A DNA stretch of 21,036 bases, from NCBI GenBank assembly GCA_910588625.1, contig CAJUQN010000046.1, forward strand, positions 1-21,036. The letters run 5' to 3'. Origin of the DNA: an uncultured Oscillospiraceae bacterium. Its GTDB lineage: Bacteria; Bacillota; Clostridia; Oscillospirales; Oscillospiraceae. The notes under the pieces were generated by a model. That model ran no database searches and was not told where the DNA came from. It worked only from the letters and a program-made list of their open reading frames with translations. The translations under genes were made by a program, and so were the position numbers. Below are positions 17,301 to 21,036 of this stretch, one piece after another (within the stretch, counting starts at the first letter, position 1; the number at the start of each line of letters is the position of its first letter).

Positions 17301-17994
17301 CGGCAGCACGGGCGGCATTGGTGATCTGACCACTCCCGGCTCCAAGCTCTCCCTGCTGAACCGGAAGGACCATATCGCCTATATCGCCGGACGGACCAGC
17401 ACCCAGGCCGCGCCCAACGCCGATATTACCCGCGCCGAGGTTGCCGCCATCCTCTACCGGCTGCTGACCCCGGAGGCAAAAGCCGCCTATGGCACCAACA
17501 TCAACCGTTTCAAGGACGTTCCCGCCGGGGCGTGGTACGGCACCGCCGTCTCCACCCTCTGCAACATGGGCGTGATTACCGGCTACCAGGACGGCAGATT
17601 CGGTCCCCAGCGGAATATCACCCGTGCGGAGCTGGCAACGATCCTTGCCCGGTTCTGTGACAGCAGCGGCAATAACACCGTTCTGGACCGCTTCACCGAC
17701 ATTTCCCATAGCTGGGCGCGGAAGTACATCAATCTGGCGGCGGAGACCGGCCTGGTCTACGGTTACACTGACGGCACATTCCGGCCCGATCAGAACATTA
17801 CCCGCGCGGAAACCATTGTGATGGTCAACCGTATCCTGGGCCGCAGCGCCAGCGCCGGCACCGTGGTAAAGGGCTACAAGACCTTCTCCGATGTACCCAA
17901 CGGCGCATGGTACTATTGGGATATTGTGGAAGCGTCCAATGGGCACAGCTTCAGCATGAACGGCTCCACGGAACAGTGGACCGCCCTGGGATAA
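11302..17994 (+). CDS. SLH-anchored giant modular surface protein
   Basis: The protein has 2230 residues from ATG 11302, which has AAGGAG 8 nt upstream; an in-frame TTG at 11296 is less likely. Residues 1-30 are a signal peptide (RKTKNLSR n-region, hydrophobic core, AQAFA cleavage site). An N-terminal region carries CDTCG (CxxC). From about 460 to 1355 it alternates six MBG-like modules (YTG.P..Y, APTNAG.Y.V, TLTI.KA) with five FN3-like modules (AIPGAEYSIDGG.TWQ, GL.PDT.YTI). From about 1429 to 2010 come seven to eight short repeats (MEYS.DGGKTWKPC). Residues about 2023-2230 contain three SLH domains (ITRAE, FKDVPAGAWY), which bind pyruvylated secondary cell-wall polymer and hold proteins on the Gram-positive surface. 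It is probably an adhesin, stalk or S-layer-associated protein. It is the second gene of the surface operon and is followed by a strong terminator. Confidence 0.88.
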   Translation: MRKTKNLSRVMSMILAFCLSVALLPAQAFAATTDDDPATWPAPDSHYTAPDKNPVYLMVDFTDEDNGGVAAAHRCLSGAELNPDIVKATASAGGRVKYTCDTCGSWAQINVPALTLSAFTLDPAYLSATTTGVEYSGNAYTVVYNVAPAFHRYVGTTLDNHVSVTAPGSYGIIITVDSAIYDNVELRTAERLLVYPKAVPWTAEFDSKIYDGNSLLDGKTVTYLDVNGVSVPAALSACQVKVEGGELTVDTAAPVTRPVAAGPYAIGATITDDNYVWQTEDGKYNTVYTLAWIFPATNTIYVGDTVQAVRLTTGSSLYPSPYTWTIDPSYAGFNSSKPGTTEVQAVITKGGTSFGRVTIPVTVVPRPILSVEEVVRTAPMGTAFNKLGLPTSVSVVAEGGTGNAQTVTGVPVTWSSTGYDPYALTQTVRGTLNLSRFPQLSGDNIPAVTATVNLTYGTVEAPTVSDYAKTYDGQSTALPMPGLPDGIRSVAISYKGTTNSGRPYSSASAPVNAGSYTATVSFVMEPGYPQLSGVTAQYVIEKAAQTCPAPTLAASDTNSLTLNAVENAEYSMDGQVWQDSPVFKNLDAGTAYTLYQRLKTTEDGNYDASPAVSAQFSTEYTTVDPGDLSAVLKPQSYPYTGNPIAYQVPAISHVTRSTVTYTVDGQTTTAAPTNAGTYPVTVSFTMQAGTAPLDPVTSTLTITKVEQNAPNPPRASNTATNSITVTAIPGAVFSIDGGKTWQASTIFEGLTPDTAYTILAKYPGDRNHEESPTSSAIIRTTRQNASAGTVQSAVYTYDGTPKSLVADVPAGCTQVVQTFTGTNGTAYGPTTEPPTNPGVYNVKVSYTMQSGYAELQPQYATLTINKATPAKPLAPVVTGVTDSSITIEVVDGMAYSIDGGVTWQTTDTFTGLNRDTTYEIKVKAVETACYKELEGPSTMQATEKTIVTFERFADQTVEYTGHAQTYTLPKSVPGIASMTITGYDGIATPPVTVGDYVVNIDFVAAEGYKLPETLPAPVLHITRASGEAGTVRPVLKDETVTYTGDPQRYHGADGIEGISSVALTYTGADGVESTSAPTNAGVYHVTAIFSPDANHTLAAGDYSATLTIRKAGQDTPMAVLESSSSHSLTVSAIPGAEYSIDGGTTWQTSNTFGGLEPDKSYTILVRMAEDENHTVSGSRPVSGRTTDTPVDILDTDMPAYSTVYNGNRQPYPYTDLLTSMEGVRSVSVMYVGTLASGNPYETSEAPVDAGTYKVRFYLVAEDGYDLTAEQVYADMTISKAPQTMTNPPTIARRTTTTIALNPVPGAEYSMDGGETWQDSPKFTGLTPDTVYTFTQRMKETDNLTVSDSQSVEGRTVADTGLNYEIDYRKEIITFDPDVVEAGKDYTLTDNLPSGGTITPSTTLYVRLVDDGTGNPGPVVMEVLPERPAAPDVKVNPFDFTMNTTTGMEYSDDGGETWKPCEDRQNVEDRQGETLLVRIAATDDSFKSDPTTVTVPVRGAAPVLTIDNATERMDSTAAMEYSKDGGTTWIPCLDNMDLSELTNATLLVRYACDGIKPASNTATLTVPSRNAAPTAGIDRVAELLTVSGTVPEYRTESGWTTVPANGLDVSSFYGKELAVREKYDVDHFASLPVLVKVPQKGAKPDLTIDRDKQTVNTTAGMEYSTDGGKTWTKCDPDMDVSHLTGQTILVREAATEDKFASDATELRIPNRTENPTVTLDTITETVNTTTDMDYSIDSGLTWNPCTKPLDVSNLTGQTIIIRNHGDESSFPSSGVSVQIPTRREAPKVKVDSKAQTVSSDKGVEFSADGGKTWAALEKPLNTADYLGKTVLFRFPATKTDFASRTVTVVISKHPGAPVLVFDPDNETLNTTPDMEYSTDGGKTWKPCPNLLDVSDLAGKDVLIRYPGKGDGLPGETVTVKIPDRRKAPSVGHTDETRQGRNDGTFTKTDKTMEYRLLPDGKWTAITGNTVRGLAPGTYEVRYAATASEMASQVQKVTIAKGGSTGGIGDLTTPGSKLSLLNRKDHIAYIAGRTSTQAAPNADITRAEVAAILYRLLTPEAKAAYGTNINRFKDVPAGAWYGTAVSTLCNMGVITGYQDGRFGPQRNITRAELATILARFCDSSGNNTVLDRFTDISHSWARKYINLAAETGLVYGYTDGTFRPDQNITRAETIVMVNRILGRSASAGTVVKGYKTFSDVPNGAWYYWDIVEASNGHSFSMNGSTEQWTALG
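12683..15369 (+). repeat. Alternating MBG-like and FN3-like coding modules
   Basis: Six MBG-like units (about 80-90 residues) each start near a YTG/YDG motif and end with TLTI-K-A. Five are followed by an FN3-like unit with the EYSIDGGxTWQ hairpin and a GLxPDTxYTI strand. The fourth MBG unit (about 14130-14375) lacks its FN3 partner, breaking the otherwise strict alternation. Module identity is judged by eye. Confidence 0.7.
15587..17090 (+). repeat. Short DGGxTWxPC repeat array
   Basis: Seven repeats of about 65-75 residues are built around MEYSxDGGxTWxPC followed by LDVSxLxGxTxLVR and an SxxVxVxxPxRxxAP end; a looser eighth follows. Several carry one Cys directly after the Trp motif. The third copy (from about 16015) has lost both the Cys and the DGG. 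The motif is related to the DGGxTWQ hairpin of the preceding FN3-like modules, suggesting a shared origin. Confidence 0.7.
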
Positions 17995-18009
17995 TCCCAT
18001 AACACTTTC

Positions 18010-18046
18010 AGCCCCGGAAGGACTTCGCTCCTTCCGGGGCTTATTT
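18010..18046 (+). terminator. Strong intrinsic terminator of the surface operon
   Basis: Arms 18011-18022 and 18029-18040 form a perfect 12-bp GC-rich stem with a 6-nt loop, extended by an A-T pair (18010/18041) and followed by TTATTTTG. It lies 16 nt after the stop of the SLH protein and should isolate the surface operon from the conjugation-side genes. Confidence 0.9.
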
Positions 18047-18065
18047 TGCGTTTAAGGAGGTATAT

Positions 18066-18854
18066 TTGACGAAAACAAGCGGAAATGAAAACTTTTATCA
18101 CGCTGTCAGCCTGAGCGGAGGAAAAGACAGTTCTGCGCTCCTTTTGCTGATGATGGAAAAGGAAATGCCCATTGACTGCGTTCTCTATGCGGATACGGGC
18201 ATGGAATTTCCTGAGATGGAGGCCCATATCGCCAAATTGGACGATCTTCTCTATCGGGAACGCGGCATCCATATCATCACTCTGCGCCATCCCCATGGTT
18301 TTGAGTGGCTGATGTTCGACCAGCCGAAGCAGCGCCCCGATTGTTTGGAGCGCCGCGCCCGGATGGGGATACCACCCCAAGGCAACGGTTGGCCGGGTGC
18401 AAAGCTGCGCTGGTGTACCGGAGAACTGAAAACCCGCCTGATTCGGAAAGAGGTCAACCGGCTCAAAAGGGAGAAGAACGCCCTGCACTATATTGGCATT
18501 GCCGCTGATGAGACACAGCGGTGCAAGGACGACACTTCCCATCGCTATCCCTTGGTAGAGTGGGGGATCACTGAAACCCAAGCGTTGCAGGTTTGCTACA
18601 ACCGGGGATTTGATTTTGGTGGGCTGTACGAGATTTATCATCGGGCTTCCTGTTGGTGCTGCCCCTTGAATAGTATGGACAATCTGCGGAAAATACGAAT
18701 CCACCATCCGGAGCTGTGGGCGCGGCTACGGGATATGGACAATCGGGCGCGGGCCATATTCGGCCCCGGCCCCCTGGGACAGTTCAAGAAGGATTGGAGC
18801 GTGGAACGGCTTGAGGAACGCTTTGCCCGTGAGGAAAAGAAGGGCAAAACCTAA
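18066..18854 (+). CDS. PAPS-reductase-family PP-loop protein
   Basis: This 262-residue protein belongs to the phosphoadenosine-phosphosulfate reductase/PP-loop ATP pyrophosphatase superfamily. The PP-loop SGGKDSS is at residues 17-23, ADTGMEFPE at 42-50, RWCTGELK at 115-122, GIAADETQR at 144-152, and a CWCC-P cluster at 196-200. C117 and C196/C198/C199 could hold a metal or Fe-S centre, as proposed for some relatives. The usual reaction is adenylation or cleavage of an adenylyl-sulfur substrate; family members on mobile elements are not well characterised, so the substrate here is unknown. The start is TTG at 18066 with a full AAGGAGG 5 nt upstream (18054-18060), which decides the start. It is cytoplasmic and sits between the surface operon and the conjugation genes. 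It may relate to DndC-like sulfur modification, but no other phosphorothioation gene is present. Confidence 0.8.
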   Translation: MTKTSGNENFYHAVSLSGGKDSSALLLLMMEKEMPIDCVLYADTGMEFPEMEAHIAKLDDLLYRERGIHIITLRHPHGFEWLMFDQPKQRPDCLERRARMGIPPQGNGWPGAKLRWCTGELKTRLIRKEVNRLKREKNALHYIGIAADETQRCKDDTSHRYPLVEWGITETQALQVCYNRGFDFGGLYEIYHRASCWCCPLNSMDNLRKIRIHHPELWARLRDMDNRARAIFGPGPLGQFKKDWSVERLEERFAREEKKGKT

Positions 18855-18864
18855 TGCACCTTCT

Positions 18865-18885
18865 CCGCCGTCTGGCGGTTCCGCC
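18865..18885 (+). promoter_or_regulatory. CCGCC/GGCGG/CCGCC alternative hairpins
   Basis: CCGCC (18865-18869), GGCGG (18874-18878) and CCGCC (18881-18885) allow mutually exclusive 5-bp pairings just after the PP-loop gene, with GTGTTTTTG about 10 nt further on. It may be a weak terminator or attenuator before the next gene. A TACAAT (18910-18915) could be a -10 for downstream genes, but no good -35 is seen. Confidence 0.35.
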
Positions 18886-18936
18886 TTAGTTGTGTTTTTG
18901 AGTTAATGCTACAATTTGGAAAGGAGGTAAACCCTT

Positions 18937-19515
18937 ATGGACTATGAGACAAAACGCCCGCTGATAGAGGCAATCGACAAATGCCTGCTAGATCACTCTA
19001 CTGCTGTGGGAACAGAAGATGTGGGACCTGAAATTGGAGACGTATACCGTCTGTATGATATGGAAAATTTCCCAAAAACTATCGCAGATCAGTGGCTTTC
19101 TGACCTTGGCAGGCTGACGGATATGGCAAAGCAGATCAGAGAGTCGATTGTGGAGGCGGGCAAGGAGGCCGCTGTCCAGCAGAAATCGGAACCGGCCACA
19201 CTGAAACGGAGACAGGCCATTTCCACCGAAGTGCAGACCACATTGCAAATGCTGGTGGACACCGACCTGAAGCTATACGGCGAAGTAACGGGAGACACCT
19301 TGGAGGCGATCCAGACACAGGGCTTTCTTTTGCGGGACGGCGCTTTGATAAAAGCGGACCCGGTACAGATTGGAGAGGTCCAGAGTGGACGGGAGCCTGC
19401 CGCAATATCTGATTCGGTAAAGCCCTCTCTGCGCGGCCAGCTCCACGAAAAAATGCGGGAAGCGGGTCAGCGCCCGCCCCCGTCAGAACATCCCAAGGGC
19501 GGCGAGGCTCGCTGA
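18937..19515 (+). CDS. Hypothetical conjugation-region protein
   Basis: The 192-residue protein is not recognised. It is hydrophilic and largely helical: residues 1-60 are acidic with a DVYRLYDMENFPKTIADQWL segment, 65-125 look like an amphipathic helical or coiled-coil stretch, and the last 50 residues are proline- and glycine-rich and probably disordered. There is no signal peptide or membrane segment. AAGGAGG (18921-18927) lies 9 nt before the ATG, so the start is secure. It is the first gene of the run leading into pcfB and the coupling-protein gene, 39 bp before pcfB, so it is probably a cytoplasmic accessory of the transfer operon, for example a relaxosome or regulatory factor; this is inferred from position only. 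Confidence 0.7.
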   Translation: MDYETKRPLIEAIDKCLLDHSTAVGTEDVGPEIGDVYRLYDMENFPKTIADQWLSDLGRLTDMAKQIRESIVEAGKEAAVQQKSEPATLKRRQAISTEVQTTLQMLVDTDLKLYGEVTGDTLEAIQTQGFLLRDGALIKADPVQIGEVQSGREPAAISDSVKPSLRGQLHEKMREAGQRPPPSEHPKGGEAR

Positions 19516-19554
19516 CCCCGCCCGCCGCCGCTTGCAGGAAGGAGGCAGATCACT

Positions 19555-20034
19555 ATGCAGGACGAAGTGCGGGATAAATCCGTAGCCTTGGCAATCAAGG
19601 TGGGCAAGACTGGCGGCAGGCTGACCGCCGATCTGCTCAAATGGGCTATTCGGAAGTATCTGGCGCAGTCCCATAATCCGAAAATCCACCACGGTAAACA
19701 GAGTGTGAAGCAGCTTGTGGGCCAGGGCGTTGGCGTTAAAAACATTGAGATCAATGAGAAGAACATCAAGAGCTTTGAGAACGTGGCGAAAAAATACGGC
19801 GTGGATTTTGCTCTGAAAAAGAACCCGGATAAGGGCGAATACTACGTTTTTTTCAAAGCGCGGGATGACGACGCTATGCAAGCCGCCTTTGCCGAATACG
19901 CCGCTAAAACCATGAAACGCAAAGCCCCGGAGAAGCCGTCTGTACGGCAGGCGCTCTCCCACTTCAAGGAGGTTGCACGGAGTATGACCCAGGATACCGT
20001 CAAGGACCGGGACAGAGGGGAGCGTGGACTGTGA
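19555..20034 (+). CDS. pcfB: PcfB family (DUF3801) conjugation protein
   Basis: The 159-residue protein is of the DUF3801/PcfB family. Recognisable family stretches are VGKTGGRLTADLLKWAIRKYL (about 17-37), the HGKQSVKQLVGQG segment (about 46-58) and the FENVAKKYGVDFALKKNPDKGEYYVFFKA core (about 73-101). In pCF10 and related systems PcfB binds the coupling protein PcfC and helps bring the relaxosome to the type IV secretion channel at the inner face of the membrane. AGGAGG lies about 9 nt before the ATG. The stop codon overlaps the start of the VirD4-like gene (GTGA, 20031-20034), implying translational coupling, which fits the known physical partnership. Confidence 0.88.
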   Translation: MQDEVRDKSVALAIKVGKTGGRLTADLLKWAIRKYLAQSHNPKIHHGKQSVKQLVGQGVGVKNIEINEKNIKSFENVAKKYGVDFALKKNPDKGEYYVFFKARDDDAMQAAFAEYAAKTMKRKAPEKPSVRQALSHFKEVARSMTQDTVKDRDRGERGL

Positions 20035-21036
20035 AATTTGACTTAAAAAAATTTCTGATTCTCAACTTCCCCTATGCGCTCATGTTCTGGTTCTTCAACC
20101 GCGTGGGCGAGGGCTACCGGCTGGCCGCTGGCGCGGATATGGTGGCAAAGGGCATGGGGGCAATTTCCAGCCTGGGGGCGATCATTTCCGGCAATCCCCT
20201 CCCCAGCTTCCACCCCCAGGACCTTCTTGTTGGGCTGATCGGCGCGGCCTGCATCCGGGCGGCGGTCTACATCAAGGCCAAAAATGCCAAGAAATACCGC
20301 CACGGGGTCGAGTACGGGTCAGCTCGTTGGGGCACAGCAGATGATATACGCCCGTTCATCAGCCCCAAGTTTGACCAGAACATTTTACTGACGCAGACGG
20401 AGCGTGTCATGGTGGGCCGGAACAAGATTCCTAAATACAATATCAACAAAAATGTTCTGGTTATTGGTGGTTCTGGATCTGGAAAGACACGATTTCACAT
20501 TAAACCAAACCTCATGCAGATGAACGCAAGCTATATTGTTACAGACCCGAAAGGCACCGTGGTCGAGGAATGTGGTAAGATGCTCCAACGTGGTGGATAT
20601 GAGATAAAAATACTCAATACTATCAATTTTAAGCAGTCCATGAGATACAACCCATTCCGCTATATCTACTGCGAAAATGACATTTTGAAGCTGGTCAACT
20701 GCATTATGGAAAATACCAAGGGCGAGGACAGCAAGGGCGGTGAAGATTTCTGGGCTAAGGCCGAGGCGTTGTACTATCAGGCGTTGATAGCCTATATCTG
20801 GTACGAAGCCCCGGAGGAAGAAAAGAACATGACCACATTGTTGGAAATGTTAAACGCCTCAGAAGTGCGTGAAGATGATGAAAACTTCAAAAATGCCGTT
20901 GATTTGATGTTTGAACAGTTGCAACAGCGTGACCCCGAACACTTTGCCGTCCGGCAGTATGTCAAATACAAAATGGCAGCGGGCAAAACAGCTAAGTCAA
21001 TCCTGATTTCCTGCGGCGCTCGGATGGCTCCCTTTG
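20031..21036 (+). CDS. VirD4/PcfC-type coupling ATPase (partial, 3' end missing)
   Basis: The gene starts at GTG 20031 (GGGGAG 8 nt upstream; overlaps the pcfB stop) and stays open to the window edge, giving 335 of probably about 600 residues. Two hydrophobic segments at about 8-25 and 64-80 are the N-terminal membrane anchor. YGSARWGT (about 95-102) is the usual TraG/VirD4 lead-in. Walker A GGSGSGKT is at 146-153, followed by the family YIVTDPKGT strand (about 170-178). The protein is the hexameric inner-membrane ATPase that docks the relaxase-DNA complex to the type IV secretion channel. Walker B and the C-terminal part lie outside the window. Codon choice becomes distinctly more AT-rich from about 20400 onward, hinting at a mosaic gene. 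Confidence 0.92.
   Translation, partial: MKFDLKKFLILNFPYALMFWFFNRVGEGYRLAAGADMVAKGMGAISSLGAIISGNPLPSFHPQDLLVGLIGAACIRAAVYIKAKNAKKYRHGVEYGSARWGTADDIRPFISPKFDQNILLTQTERVMVGRNKIPKYNINKNVLVIGGSGSGKTRFHIKPNLMQMNASYIVTDPKGTVVEECGKMLQRGGYEIKILNTINFKQSMRYNPFRYIYCENDILKLVNCIMENTKGEDSKGGEDFWAKAEALYYQALIAYIWYEAPEEEKNMTTLLEMLNASEVREDDENFKNAVDLMFEQLQQRDPEHFAVRQYVKYKMAAGKTAKSILISCGARMAPF

Larger units (their letters stand above)
18937..21036 (+). mobile_element. Leading part of an ICE conjugation module
   Basis: Three tightly packed plus-strand genes (unknown, PcfB/DUF3801, VirD4-like ATPase) match the gene order at the start of transfer operons in Tn1549-like elements of Clostridia. The module continues past the right edge. 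Neither relaxase nor integrase lies in the window, so element boundaries and mobility cannot be judged. Confidence 0.7.

Noticed and set aside
11281..18000. A 2239-codon minus-strand open frame opposite the SLH protein
   Set aside because: It is a shadow of the GC-rich repetitive plus-strand gene: the translation is Gly/Gln/His/Val-rich low-complexity sequence with no domain, and the plus-strand reading has signal peptide, modules and SLH domains.
1..21036. Diversity-generating retroelement (template/variable repeats) around the RT
   Set aside because: RT motif B lacks the DGR-type signature, and I saw no adenine-mismatched repeat pair or Avd-like gene; the surface-protein repeats are ordinary diverged domain repeats.
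1..21036. CRISPR array, tRNA or rRNA genes
   Set aside because: No regularly spaced short direct repeats with unique spacers, no tRNA-like cloverleaf and no rRNA sequence recognised by eye.

Overview
The window looks like accessory DNA of a gut-type Clostridia (Oscillospiraceae/Lachnospiraceae-like Firmicutes). The reasons are strong AGGAGG ribosome-binding sites, S-layer-homology (SLH) surface proteins, and a conjugation module (DUF3801/PcfB then a VirD4-type coupling protein) of the kind carried by Tn1549-like integrative and conjugative elements (ICEs). No integrase, relaxase or element end is visible, so the ICE assignment rests on the right-hand 2.1 kb plus cargo style.

Left block (1-6343, all genes on the minus strand, several of them clearly more AT-rich than the right half). 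It holds a truncated C-terminus of an MmeI-like DNA methyltransferase, a 947-residue fusion of an ExoIII/APE-type nuclease with a group II intron-type reverse transcriptase, a structured ~340-bp intergenic stretch, a NYN-domain (PIN-like) putative RNase with its own promoter, a small unknown protein, and the 3' end of a SLOG/DUF1273-type gene. This resembles a cargo or defence hotspot. The ExoIII-RT fusion is the outstanding object. It keeps all ExoIII catalytic residues and the RT aspartates, but its HNH domain has lost its catalytic histidines, the PQG motif of RT is replaced, and no intron RNA (domain V) is visible. It ends in a domain resembling DUF7662.

Middle block (6343-18045, plus strand, GC-rich). 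Two giant repeat proteins lie 17 bp apart. The first (1630 codons) has 14 Ig-like repeats, three PKD/FN3-like repeats and a C-terminal domain. Its 5' end is wrecked: a leftover secretion signal and the beginning of an SLH-like segment sit in another frame and end at a stop, and the start codon is missing at a junction (~6343) that also truncates the divergent SLOG gene. The second (2230 residues) is intact: signal peptide, alternating MBG-like and FN3-like modules, short Cys-containing repeats, and three C-terminal SLH domains. A strong terminator follows.

Right block (18066-21036, plus strand). It contains a PAPS-reductase-family PP-loop protein, an unrecognised 192-residue protein, PcfB/DUF3801, and the first 335 residues of a VirD4-like coupling ATPase that overlaps pcfB by 4 nt and runs off the window. 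These fit the leading part of a type IV conjugation operon, with the surface proteins as upstream cargo or accessory adhesins.
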